DNA of 64,000 nucleotides. Source: Lineus longissimus. Lineage: Eukaryota > Nemertea > Pilidiophora > Heteronemertea > Lineidae. This document shows positions 11,801-58,524 of the stretch, piece after piece. Position numbers and translations under genes: made by a program. How positions within the stretch are numbered: position 1 is the stretch's first letter; every line of letters begins with the position of its first letter. The stretch covers positions 16,529,998 through 16,593,997 of the forward strand of contig NC_088314.1 of assembly GCF_910592395.1 (NCBI RefSeq), written 5' to 3'. The notes below the pieces were generated by a model. The model did not search any database. It saw only the letters and a list, made by a program, of their open reading frames with translations, and had not been told where the DNA came from.

Positions 11801-12627
11801 GGTTATTAATGTACCATTCTTCTCACAGCTTTGTTGCTTGGGTGGAGGTAATGTACCATCTACACCTGTGTTGTAAAGGGTGTAATATATTATCATCCTT
11901 ATCACAGCTGTGTTGTATGGGGGGGGGGGGGGGGGGGGGGTATCCTTATCACTCAGTGATCACAAGAAGGTGATGAGAAGTAGAGATTCGAGAATGGACT
12001 CACGTGGTCGGATCAGCAATTTCATACCAATCTTCTGGCAACGGGTACCTCCGCAACATCCTCGCCTTCTTTCTCAACATATCCACACCAGGTTCGAACT
12101 TCTTATTCCCCCAATTCTTCCGACACCAATCGTTGCATTCGTGAAAGGGATTGGTAATGTTTGGACAGCCGTTGACTTCGTGAATGAGGGGTCCTTCCAT
12201 TTCCCTTGCGTCAGGTTCTTCTTCAGCAGGTTCTGGCGCTGCCTTGGCTCCAGCTGCGGCCGCTGAAGCCGGCAGCAATGGTTCATCATTGCCGTAGTCT
12301 TCAGCGAAGACCTCTTCCACTTCCTCTGCAGTAGCAAAGAAGAAAAATACTCAGTAGCTGGAGAGCCAAAATTATATTTCAAGATGAATCTCCCTTTAAA
12401 ATTTTTTTTCCAATTTACTTCCCGTCAATGCACACACCAGCTCACTACACATGCTGCACTACTACACACTACACAGTCACAGTAGGCCTGTACTACATGA
12501 TACACATGAAGATGAACAACAAAAACTCACCGTTCACTTTTTGCCTCTTTTCTGGTCGTTTCTCTTCTTGTTTTACCGCAATTCCTCGCTTTTGAAGACG
12601 AGCAAGCAAACCTGCGGGTATAGGCAT
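8729..12627 (-). CDS. PQBP1: PQBP1, polyglutamine-binding protein 1 (WW domain); one exon not located
   Basis: PQBP1 is a nuclear WW-domain protein that joins the spliceosome through U5-15kD (DIM1) and also binds polyglutamine tracts. Exons read on the minus strand: 12531-12627, 12004-12325, 11536-11636, 9849-9933, 9396-9459 and 8729-8870. The start [16 protein letters not shown] matches the family N-terminus. Residues [12 protein letters not shown] followed by [16 protein letters not shown] form the WW domain with both tryptophans. The C-terminus has the conserved [14 protein letters not shown], then [13 protein letters not shown] and a stop; this is the U5-15kD-binding region. Splice phases agree at every junction except 11536 to 9933 (phase 1 to phase 0), so one exon of length 3n+2 in the charged linker is missing from my reading. 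The visible 270 residues already exceed human PQBP1 (265) because of a roughly 60-residue insert before the WW domain. The identity is certain; the linker is not. Confidence 0.93.
8895..9363. mobile_element. Possible TTAA-flanked MITE in PQBP1 intron
   Basis: Begins TTAAAGGGGGACTATAGGC (the same opening as at 5294) and ends GAGTTGTCCCTTTAA. The ends are only partly complementary. It fills most of the last PQBP1 intron. No open frame of interest. Confidence 0.4.
9396..9459 (-). CDS. PQBP1: PQBP1 exon with [14 protein letters not shown] motif
   Basis: Acceptor TTCCAG, donor CCAAG|GTAAAT, phase 1 to phase 2. It encodes [18 protein letters not shown], near identical to the conserved C-terminal PQBP1 motif that contacts the spliceosomal U5-15kD protein. 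Confidence 0.94.
9569..9838. mobile_element. TTAACCCTTTC-ended MITE, long type, copy 1
   Basis: Starts TTAACCCTTTCTCTG and ends CGCAGTGAAAGGGTTA. An inverted relative lies at 20455-20745 (shared GTGACGTGCATAGT, CCCGAGTGCGTT-type and AGATGGCG blocks). The right end stops about ten bases from the PQBP1 donor at 9848. Confidence 0.75.
9849..9933 (-). CDS. PQBP1: PQBP1 linker exon (charged helix)
   Basis: Acceptor TTGTAG, donor AAAAG|GTAACG, phase 0 to phase 1. It encodes [17 protein letters not shown] and a Lys/Arg/Gln-rich end. The sequence alone is not diagnostic, but its exit phase joins correctly to the next exon and the charged content suits the PQBP1 linker. The exon that should precede it was not found. 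A MITE ends about 10 bp beyond this donor. Confidence 0.78.
10575..10900. repeat. SINE-like interspersed repeat
   Basis: Contains the text TAGCACTAAATCCAACCGG and CGCTCAAAGCGCTTTACATT, a type of sequence common in invertebrate SINEs and retroposon tails, then a CCACCCATCCACATTCTAGC block and a TTCTTCTTCTT stretch. Boundaries are uncertain. It sits in the PQBP1 intron where one exon is still missing. Confidence 0.35.
11032..11286 (-). pseudogene. Non-LTR retrotransposon remnant (RT C-terminal tail)
   Basis: The frame encodes [14 protein letters not shown], then [17 protein letters not shown]. The 'EHIL..CPL' motif with a downstream WG-x-x-x-D-L-R-x-T-A-x-[FY]-[IL] motif is the usual C-terminal tail of LINE reverse transcriptases. 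The catalytic domain is absent, so this is a dead 5'-truncated copy inside a PQBP1 intron. Confidence 0.6.
11536..11636 (-). CDS. PQBP1: PQBP1 exon 3 (WW domain second half)
   Basis: Starts after a TCTGCAG acceptor and ends at AGAG|GTAAGA in phase 1. It encodes [16 protein letters not shown], including the second WW tryptophan, then [14 protein letters not shown]. Confidence 0.93.
11791..11942 (+). repeat. Two long poly-G tracts
   Basis: Pure G runs near 11791-11803 and 11920-11940 are set in a partly duplicated context (ACAGNTGTGTTGTATGG before the run, then TTAT). They lie in the PQBP1 intron between exons 2 and 3. Such runs can form quadruplexes and are prone to length error in sequencing. 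Confidence 0.85.
12004..12325 (-). CDS. PQBP1: PQBP1 exon 2 (acidic, Ala-rich and Cys/His insert; WW start)
   Basis: Starts after a TGCAG acceptor and ends at AC|GTGAGT in phase 2. It encodes [14 protein letters not shown], an alanine-rich stretch, an acidic stretch, then a C-x7-H-x-C-x3-C cluster ([15 protein letters not shown]) and a basic helix leading into [11 protein letters not shown], the first half of the WW domain. Human PQBP1 runs almost directly from the acidic AEDY stretch to the WW domain, so the insert is an extra module here. Confidence 0.92.
12531..12627 (-). CDS. PQBP1: PQBP1 exon 1 (start codon)
   Basis: ATG at 12627-12625. It encodes [16 protein letters not shown] and a basic tail (KRPEKRQK), and ends in phase 1 at a GTGAGT donor. 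The MPxPxxLxxRLxKRGI start is the diagnostic PQBP1 N-terminus. Confidence 0.92.
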
Positions 12628-13430
12628 ATTGGCAGAATCAAATATCGGTCGATTATGCAACTATTTGGCGATATTTTGATGGAAAAACACAAAGAAATTT
12701 GATTTCAAGAAAATTTGGAAAATGTCATGAATGCTATACAGAAGTACCAGTTTGTATAAAATATGGAACAGACCGTCAAACGGAACGGCGAGTGAATGAA
12801 TTTAAAGGGACAATTTGGGCGTGGTTTTCCCGTGAACAGGCGGTACAAGGGCTGTCAATGGAAACTCAGACATTTCAGCTCGAATTAGTGGTACTATATT
12901 GTGATTCTGCACTACGAGTATGGGCTCCTTGTCATACTGTAACCATAACTTACTAAAAATCGACAATTTGTGATTTCTTTTTGACTGGGAGATGAAGTGA
13001 CACAACCCTGCCCCTGGGTCGGTCACAAACTGCTGGGAATGGTTGGAAGATTCTTTTTGAATTCCGAAAAAAACACCCGGAACACTATCCAGAATAAAAT
13101 TTGAATAAATCTGCTTCCATGTGAATGAGAGACAATGTCACAATCAATTTTTCCAGGACCCTCGGTGAAATGTTGCGATGAATGAGTCAAGGTTGCATGA
13201 ATTTTAGAATACACGGTTTCAACAAAGCCGTCTGGACTTTGCATCAACCTACTCTGTCTCAGTTGCAAATTATCACCCTCTAAAGACCTACAGATTTTCA
13301 CCAAATCACTGGGTGTAAAAGATATAGTGTCTACTTTATGTGCCTGCATGGGCCAATTCAGGGTGTGAATCCACGTCCCTTGGGTTCTGATTTGGATCGA
13401 CTAATCCAATGCTTAACTTTGTCTCACAAG
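12628..13430. other. PQBP1 upstream region, no other gene called
   Basis: This is the 5' flank of PQBP1. I see no convincing TATA box. A minus-strand open frame of 108 codons at 13023-13349 has balanced composition but no recognised homology and no clear splice partners, so it is not called. Confidence 0.4.
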
Positions 13431-13545
13431 GCAAAAATCAACCAGTCTTTCACAAGACAATGTCACAATCAGACTTACACGAGACCGTCACAACGTGTCT
13501 TTACATAAGACATTGTCACAACCAGTCTTACATAAGACAATGGGT
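13430..13545. repeat. About 38-bp imperfect tandem repeat
   Basis: Three to four diverged copies of ACAAGACAATGTCACAA followed by CAGTCTTACA. No coding content. Confidence 0.6.
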
Positions 13546-13658
13546 GAATCAATAGTCTAGCAAATGCTTTTACTTCAATTTTGTACAGAAAGGTCTAGTG
13601 TAAACGTACATGGAGACTAAGATAAAAGCATTTGCTGGTCTTTCTTCATATCACCCAT
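13540..13658. mobile_element. Fold-back MITE, AAATGCTTTTA arms, copy 1
   Basis: Arms ATGGGTGAATC...CAAATGCTTTTACTT and their inverse AAGATAAAAGCATTTG...TCACCCAT flank a short centre (TCTAGTGTAAACGTACATGG). A related copy with the same centre lies at 63400-63525. Confidence 0.65.
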
Positions 13659-13659
13659 C

Positions 13660-15110
13660 GTCTCAACCTGTCAGACCTATAAAGGCATGTAAGCTATTCT
13701 CTCCTATGAAGGAGTTTTGATTGAAAATAAAAAGATGAAGACGTTTTCTGTGTATTATGCATTTATTATAAAACTATCTACACTGATTGGTTAAAATATA
13801 TTCTATACACGTAATGGGCGAATATACAAAGAAGCTATACTGGAAATGTTTTAAGTAGAAAATGCCATCGGTTAAGTACATATGGTCCAAGCAAAGGAAT
13901 GAAATTCATGACAAGTCGATTCCACCACATTTTAAAAAGTTGAGAAAAGTACTAAACACCCGAATAAAATTTGCACATGAATATTACCAAGTTTTATACA
14001 GTATAAGAAATTATCCCCATAACTTCAAACTGTGCTGATAGTTTGAGCCAGGTGAGGTACATCTCTTACACATCGTCGACTTGCATTTACATGTGATAGA
14101 AAACATAAAATTGATAACATAAAACAGTGAAATTTTCGCAACTTGAAACTCCCTCATGCCTTATCATCAAAAACCTACTTCAATGTGTAAGTTTTTGCCA
14201 TCACCAAAAATCCAATTTTCCATTTATTTCAAAAGTGTTCAGAAAATGCAGATTCAATTGGGTCATTACATTTACGCCCGAATCGGTTTTTTTTGGTGGG
14301 TAATAGACAAAATCAAAGAAGATATCCTTAACAGTGGCATTGTTGGACAACATTTTAGTCAGAAAAATGTTCAATTTGTCCAAATCCTTTGAAAGGAAAG
14401 GAAGCAAAGAAACCCTACAATTTTCCCCCATAACATGCGACCAGCGTAATCAGAAGGCAGTCCCTTCAACCCAAAAATCTTGACATGCCGCCATCTCATC
14501 ACAATGCAGGCTTGGTGTACTGCGGAATCATCATCGGGTAAGCTTATCACACTACAGCGATCACAAAGTCTCAATTTTGATTTTAGCTAGCTAGTATCTA
14601 AATTCTGCTAAAGACAATATTCAAATTCCAGCGATTCAAGTCTGGTTTCGAACAAATTGATTCCACTAATTAAACAACATAATACTCAATCTCTGGCACA
14701 GGGGCGCTGCAGTCATTACAAGTATTTGGCTTTTGAAAGGCAGCAACCCCTGCTGACAATCTCGCAGAGAGTTCCGGAAAGTTGGAGATTTCAAAAGCCC
14801 GATGCTGTATAAACATACAAAATCAACATGTAATTTGTGTCACTATTGGCAGAGGTCTGGAGAGTGAGCATTTCACTCTCCAACAACAAAGAGCAACACC
14901 GACGGAGATTGCATTACGGCGTTCTTGGAAACAATTTCGAATTATGGGTTAGGAATCATATGGAATCTACAGCGTCAAACAAGTAAACACAAAATGATAA
15001 CTGCCATTTTTCAAATTCATTTGATAAACTTTCAAATATTCTATTTACAAGTACACAAAGGCAGGAAGTGAAACAAATTGGTAAGCAAAGCTAAAAACCT
15101 AAAACTAAAA
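13660..15110. other. AT-rich spacer, no gene seen
   Basis: No exon or repeat with clear boundaries was recognised. The open frames near 14156-14431 are mutually antisense and look random. Confidence 0.45.
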
Positions 15111-15116
15111 GAAAAT

Positions 15117-15175
15117 TATGAAACAAAATGGCCAGGGGCCATTGTGCTCACCAGAACAACTGGTTGATGAGGTAA
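15117..15175 (+). mobile_element. 5' end of HINE-like element (truncated)
   Basis: Shows the hallmark 5' terminus ATGGCCAGGGGCCATTGTG followed by CTCACC, the same as the full copies at 16664 and 30453. Sequence beyond this does not match their body, so it is either a truncated copy or another subfamily. Confidence 0.55.
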
Positions 15176-15559
15176 CCTTTTGAAGTTTAATCGTCACTAT
15201 CTCATTCTTGTTCAGATGACTTTGGTCAACAAATATTTATTAAAAAATTGACTGAAAAAAGGTAAAATCAACCTAGATTTTTTCTGAAATTAAATGCAGA
15301 GATGCCAATTCAACAAAAGTTTCGAGTTAGATCTTTCTGACTTGGGTGGCCTGGATCTCAACCTGGCCAAGGAAAAGTTTCATTGTAAAATAGCTAGCTT
15401 TACCCAGTGTTCATTGAATCCAGTCCATCTTGTTTTTTTCAAGTGTAACCAACCAAAAACTCATAGTACTGCGCTAAATGACAGAACTTGGGGAAAAGAT
15501 AGCAGTAAGGATTACTGCGGGCAAATGGTACACAGTTTAACACCTTCAGCGCCGGTGTT

Positions 15560-15800
15560 TCACCCCCCCCCCCCAACACCCCCTTTTCAGACCCCAGAAA
15601 AAAAAGTATAAGAGATGACTGCATAAGGTCTCTTGCAGTAACTTCTCCCAAGACAAGGTTTTCTTGAATCAGTAGAGTTATGTTAGCTACACTCCTTTAC
15701 TGTATTTAATTTTTTGGTTGAAAAATGACCAAAATGACCCCCTTTTCCAACACCCCCCCCCCCCCGACCCCTTTTCCAACACCCCCCCCCCCGACCCCCC
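15560..15800. repeat. Poly-C tracts in a small direct repeat
   Basis: C runs of 10-13 bases lie at about 15566, 15753 and 15782. The last two sit in a direct repeat of a CTTTTCCAACACC-type text. No gene is evident here. Confidence 0.7.
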
Positions 15801-16663
15801 TAAAAATTCCTGATGTCGGAAAAGCTTTGTTTTGTTATTCAGTGGCTTGGTCTTTTCAGTTCCAAACTTGCCCTGAAGATGGCGATGGCGTTGTTGTTTC
15901 ATGAAGTCCATGAGACTCCGATAACCAGCTCAAAGAGGGGGGTTTGGGCCACGTGGATCTAAGTGGTTCGGTGCTGAAGGTTTTAAGGACTCGGTAAATA
16001 CCGGGAACGGCAGTGAAAGAGTTTAGGAAGGTGGCCCTCTTTTTGAAAGAAAGTTACAGATGACTGATGCTGTGCTATTGTACAGATCTACCTTACTGTC
16101 AAGTTAAAGATGAAAGAAAACTCCTACTGGATCATATCCGAGCTAAACCTAAAAGCTACTTTTTTATGTACAGCATACCCTGTGATATCTACCGGTATTT
16201 GTCGTGCAAGAATTACCTTAAAAAGGACTGCGAGCACCTTGTTTCAAAATTACAACAAACTGTTCTAATGTCAAAGACACCACTGCATACATGTAACAAT
16301 GGAGAATTTGGACGATTTTAAAAATCGGCAGAAAATCCATTTCAATTGCTTCAATGTTGCCCACAGTCCCCAACAAGGCATTTCCGACCCTTGCCTCACT
16401 AGCTACCTAATCATCTTACTATGTGGACTAAGGCTGATTTTCAATACATAACAAAACAAGTTTTACTTGTCTGTGTTGCCTCTAAAGGGAGGCATGTCCC
16501 CCCTCAAAATGCCAAAAGATTGAAATTTAGTAATTTTGATCAGGAAATTGACCGAATCACCAATACCGCTGTTGTCCCCGGCCTGGAATTCATTTCTTGA
16601 GGGAACACCGAGCATTCCTTTTTTTAATTAGAAAGTTTGAAAACACAATTTTCTTCTGGAAAC

Positions 16664-17704
16664 AAATGAAATGGCCAGGGCCATTGTGCTCACCTCATGT
16701 GGAGGAAAGATGGATAAAGAGCATGGTCTTGTGTCATGTAGTGTTAGGTTTGATGTAGGTCCAAGCAATTACAATTTCCCCAAAATGGCCAATTTACAGT
16801 ACATTCGACCTCTGTGACCTTGAAAAGTAGGTCAAATCAAAGAAGACCCGGGTGACACATTGAATGGTTGTTAGAATTAGATGTACCTATGATATAAAAT
16901 TGGTGCCAATCGGGCAAGTCATTACTAGGAATAATGGCATTTTGAAGAATTTAGGATTTGGCCCCCTCCCTGGAGGCCAAACGGCAAATCAGATCGCACC
17001 AAACTTCGGTACCTAAGATCACCTGACCAAGGGGTACATGTGTACTTAATTTGTGATCAATAGTCATTGCAGTTAAGAAACCTGCCATTGTTACGGCCTG
17101 ACGGCGAATTTACGCCATTTGACCTCTGTGACCTTGACAAGAAGGTCAAATTAAAAACCTGTGTGACATATACTGTATGGTGGTTAGATGTACCCATGAT
17201 ATCAAATTGGTGGCAATCGGGCAAGAAGTTAAGGAATAATCACATTTTTAAGGTTTTTGGATTTTGCCCCCTGGTGGTCAAGTGGTGAATCATATTGGAC
17301 CAAACTTCGGTCCCTGAGATCAGCTGACTAAGGGGTAAATGTGTACCAAATTTGGTATCAATAGTCATTGCAGTTAAGAAACGTGCCATCGTTACATCCT
17401 AACGGCCAATTTACACCATTTGACCTCTGTGACCTTGAAAAGGAGGTCAAATCAAAAACCCGGAGGATATATGATGCACCTTTGCTAGAAGTACCTACCA
17501 TATTTTTTTCAAAATTTCCCGACTACTATTGAGGGAGATATTGCATATTTTCACTTTTAACGTTTGGCCCCCTGGTGGCCAAACCATGAAACGAATCGGA
17601 CCGAAACTTGGTCTCCCAGGTGTCATTACATAAGGGTACATGTGTACCAAGTTTCAACTCAATAGCTCTAACAGTTACGAAACGTGCCCTGCTAACGGAC
17701 GACG

Positions 17705-17763
<59 letters not shown>

Positions 17764-17816
17764 ACGACGGACGCCACGGTATGGGATAAGCTCACCTCTG
17801 CTAAGAGGTGAGCTAA
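16664..17816 (+). mobile_element. HINE/pearl-like element, full copy 1
   Basis: Begins ATGAAATGGCCAGGGCCAT, a short palindrome, followed by GTGCTCACCTC. It ends in a perfect 11-bp hairpin (AGCTCACCTCT, loop GCTA, then its complement) at 17789-17814 and CTAA. The 5' GCTCACCTC equals one hairpin arm. Inside are three diverged direct subrepeats of about 300 bp, each with a GACCTCTGTGACCTTGA block, then a (GAC)n microsatellite. Subterminal repeats, 3' hairpin and internal satellite match the description of non-autonomous Helentron-type elements (HINEs, molluscan pearl/CvA). It has no coding capacity; the family call is inference. Confidence 0.75.
17698..17770. repeat. (GAC)n trinucleotide microsatellite
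   Basis: About 18 GAC units near the 3' end of the HINE-like element, bordered by GGACGACGGACG on both sides. The poly-arginine frames it creates are artefacts. Confidence 0.95.
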
Positions 17817-18503
17817 AAATCAAAACAATTGGATTTACCCCAAAAAAATGTATGAACAATTTCAATAATGGAATGGTGAATACAAAATATCAACCCAAGT
17901 CCACAAATTTCTGTACCTAAACTAGAAATTAATAATCGTATTCGTTAGCACCTATATACAGAATTTAAACCCAATCTTTTGTGACCTTGATGGGCTAAGA
18001 ATTGAAAGAGTTAAAACCACTTCATTTGAAAAAGGTGCGTGAAAATTATTGTATCACCCGCATTTTACATTTCTTTATGATTCAAAAATCATCAAACTAC
18101 CAGTATATGAAACTGAATGCCCACAGGACTGTTATAACAGCAAAATTTTCAAACTTATTCATTTTTTTCGACTTGCGAAAATTTCATAAAATCTTCGTCA
18201 TTTTGATGGATTACGAAATTTCTTTTTGTAATAAAACCCAAACCCCATAAACCAAAAAAAATCCTTTTTTGCAGTTTTTATTTTTGCAAATTTTTGATTA
18301 TTTGCAAAATACACAAAAATAAAACTAGAGCAAAAATCTAGCTTTTTACAGTATTCACAAAGGCATCAAGTATTTTAGCACTAAAGATCACACAGATTAA
18401 GACAGAAGAGGGTTTCATACAGGGGGTATAAAAACCTTTGTTTATCACCTAAAAGATGAATATTTTGACCAGGAAATTGACTTTTATTGCGAATTTCACC
18501 GCT

Positions 18504-18533
18504 ATATACCCCCCCCCCCCCCCCCCCCCCCCC
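18504..18533 (+). repeat. Poly-C tract
   Basis: An uninterrupted run of about 24 C bases near 18510-18533. A preceding TTTTGACCAGGAAATTGAC text resembles TTTTGATCAGGAAATTGAC at 16536, so the tract may belong to a dispersed repeat. Confidence 0.85.
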
Positions 18534-18642
18534 GACATCACAAGGATTTGGATGGAGCGACTGCTGGAGACTGATTTTGCACCAGGGTGACAAGAATGCC
18601 CAATCACAAAATGTTTGACGGATAATAACAAGATAAACTTAA

Positions 18643-19020
18643 ATGCCAAATGGATCAATCGCTACCAAGATTGGACGCCATGACAGTGTTCTGACTGCGG
18701 CTAACAGGAAGCTGAGGTGGTTTGGCCACATGACAGGAGCCAAGGAAACCCGTGCGAACATCATCCTGCAGGGCACAGCAGAAGGCAACCTGAAACGCGG
18801 TCGACCAAAGGGGATTTGGATGGAATGGAGAGGAAAAAGGACCAGAGAGCTGATCCGCCCCACACAGGATAGACAACTTTGGTGCCACGTAGTCCACTGT
18901 ACAGGGCAGACCCAATGGCTGCATGGCTTGAGGGACAGATGGAGAGAACTGCTAGTTCCACAACTTGAAATTGAACATCCTCTCACAGCAGGCTTTCTAC
19001 ATTGGTTTTATACACTCTGA
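18643..19020 (+). pseudogene. Non-LTR retrotransposon remnant (ORF2 C-terminus)
   Basis: Encodes the post-reverse-transcriptase tail typical of RTE/CR1-like LINEs: NRKLRWFGHMTG, then ILQGTAEGNLKRGRPKG and DRQLWCHVV. The R-x-R-W-F-G-H, Q-G-T-x-E-G-x-x-x-R-G-R-P and D-R-x-x-W motifs are all recognisable. The polymerase domain is missing, so the copy is dead on arrival. Confidence 0.75.
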
Positions 19021-19354
19021 GTTTATTTCAGAAACGATCCAAAGGCCTGCTATGGGAGGATGGGATTGAAAGACCCTGAGGGAACAACATGGGTGTAACA
19101 CTTTCATCATGACACTCATTTGGTTAAAATGTGTTAAAATATTTCATTTTTAATGACATGATTATGTTTGTTAATAGCTATATACATCAGAAAAGTCGTA
19201 AAACTTTCTTCTTTAAATGCACTTGGTAACTTTGAGCAATTTTTAAGTACAATTACAAATAAATGCATTTTCATTTAAAAAGGATAACAAATAAAACATT
19301 GATCCGAATAAACACTCGTATCGTTTGGCTCATTTCACAGACTTATCCACTTGT

Positions 19355-19428
19355 TTTGAATAGTCACAAGATGTCATCTTCGAATAGTCACAAGACGTCA
19401 TCTTTGAATAGTCACAAGATGTCATCAC
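19355..19428 (+). repeat. 24-bp tandem repeat, three copies
   Basis: Three head-to-tail copies of GAATAGTCACAAGATGTCAT plus a few bases, about 24 bp each. Because 24 is a multiple of three a frame stays open through it; no gene is inferred. Confidence 0.8.
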
Positions 19429-19984
19429 ACTCGGACCAAACTCACTCAACCTATTTTTCAAAATTCATTTACCTCAAAAAGTGTTCAACAAAAATATCCG
19501 AATAAAGTTTGGGTCAACATAGAGAACCTTGGAGCCAAGCCTCGACCACAGAATGACAGATCACGGAGGAAGACTCCGAATATCACGAATTCATCATCAA
19601 GTCCAATATTCAGGGATGTGAGAGTGCTTCGCTCAAAAAAAATGAAAATAACTTTCATGCGAAAACGCTGTACTTGAATTACCTTGACTTGCAAAATTTG
19701 CCTCTAAAATGGTTACTTTTTGTCTGATTTTGAAAATTCAAAGTTCTACGGAGTGGCTGGGCATAAATCTTTCTGTTGACAAATGAGCCCTTTTGACAAG
19801 TGAAAAACCCCCGGAATTCCTCAAAAATTGGAACAGTCTCATCCCTGAAAATTGTACATGAAGGACCCATCCTTGCATAATCTGCAGCTGATGAGGCCTA
19901 CTTTAACATTAGTACAAAGCTGCCAAGGAAATGAATCAGGCCTCAAACGACGTATTCATGAAATACTTTAGTTTCCTTGCTCAC

Positions 19985-57037
<37,053 letters not shown>

Positions 57038-57434
57038 GATCCGACTTCTCGGTCGCTTACTTGGTGAACTACAAGAATAAAGTAAAGGAAAACAAGCATG
57101 AACAACCAGTTTTTACTGTGACAAATGTAGGAGGAAACCAGAAAACCTAGAGGAAACTTATGCAATAGTTAACTCTATCATATGAACCAATTGGTTAAAG
57201 CAGCCAACGATCAAACCTCATCACAACCACAGTGGTGACAGGAGGTGCTAGATTCACGATTTTTTCTAAAAACACTGACACATGACCCATCCAGGTAGCC
57301 TACTAATGCATCCATAATGCATACTACATACTCAGTGATGCATATTACAAGAACTTCTACCTGTGGTGATCAAGGAATTAACGTCAGGCTAACTACTGTT
57401 AACCCAGAAATATATGTGTGCTTTTGACGTTCAT

Positions 57435-57654
57435 TTAACCCTTTCGCTGCGCAACCCAATATCCCCACTGCCCTCCGGCATGCCAATTCCCCTCATCAGC
57501 AGCCATTGAGTAGCACTCACAAATCAAACACTATTGCCATCTATTGGATGTTTATGGAACTGCATATTAGTCCATAACACATAGGAATAAAGAGGGGTGA
57601 TAGAAATGTTTACCTGAGTCGCCAATTGGCGTACATTCACGGCGAAAGGGTTAA
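57435..57654. mobile_element. TTAACCCTTTCGCTGCGCAA-type MITE, copy 3
   Basis: Starts TTAACCCTTTCGCTGCGCAA and ends CACGGCGAAAGGGTTAA, with the same internal blocks (TATTGCCATCTATTGGATG, GTCGCCAATTGGCGTAC). It lies upstream of CCDC77 exon 1. Confidence 0.85.
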
Positions 57655-57982
57655 TATGTTTACACTCACAGAAAACCGTGAAAATAAAATACCGGGTGAA
57701 GAGAAAATAAAGTTATTGTCACTGTTGTCCAATATGCTAAATATTGAAATTATGTTATGCAAAAGTTGCAATGTCACAAAACTGCCAAATGAAATGGCGG
57801 CAAATATTTCCGGGTTTACACTGACTGAGTACTCAGCCTCCATTTTAGGTGACAGGAATCTTCGTCATTTGTAAACAACTGCACCAGTTTCACTTACACA
57901 AATGAGGCAAAGCCTTGTCAAGTTGTTATGCATACACGGATCAGGATAGCCATTCTCTCAGAGTCTAAATTTTCAATAACTT

Positions 57983-58524
57983 TTAACCCTATAACACCTG
58001 GAGGCGCCCGATGACGCCCGGCCAAATACTCATATTCAAATTTCGCGCGCTTAGCTACCGATCTCCTTCAGAGCACCACCTGTAGAAGTTTTCGAGAAAT
58101 TAGACGATTAAGTTTTTCTTTCTCTTCAAGTCAGTAAATGCTGGTTGGACATTTGAATAGCTGAAATGGATCATTTGTTTGATTCCGATTCGGATGTACC
58201 CTATCTAATAGGAAATTTCGTCTTCTTCAAATAAACGGGACTTTGTAATTATTTGGAAGTTCACCTATGTCATTTTGTGAAAAACTGGACCCACCGCAAA
58301 AAATGTGATTTCCAGGTAAAAATCCGATTCGGATGTACCCTATCTAATAGGAAATTTTGTCTTCTTTCAAATAAACAGGACTTGTAATTATTTGGAAGTT
58401 CACCTGTGTCATTTTGTGAAAAACTCGACCCACCGCAAAAAATGTGATTTCCAGGTAAAATTACGTCGGGGCCTAGGAGAATAAGCACTTGCGCTGGCAG
58501 TGGCTCTAGGTGTTATAGGGCTAA
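57983..58524. mobile_element. MITE with TAACCCTATAACACCTGG ends and internal duplication
   Basis: Left end TTAACCCTATAACACCTGG; right end CTCTAGGTGTTATAGGGCTAA. Inside is a direct duplication of about 138 bp (GATTCGGATGTACCCTATCT block at 58186 and 58324). No coding capacity. Confidence 0.82.

Noticed and set aside
13023-13349. Minus-strand 108-codon frame (DTISFTPSDLVKICRSLEG)
   Set aside because: Balanced composition but no recognised family, splice partner or repeat support; it could be an unannotated exon, but not supportable from sequence alone.
17526-17811. Poly-arginine open frames on both strands (and again at 31386-31577)
   Set aside because: Translation of the (GAC)n microsatellite in a non-coding element.
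16664-17816. Calling the 1.15-kb element a canonical Helitron
   Set aside because: It ends CTAA after a hairpin, but the hairpin touches the end and the flanks do not show the A/T target; the HINE/Helentron-type description fits better.
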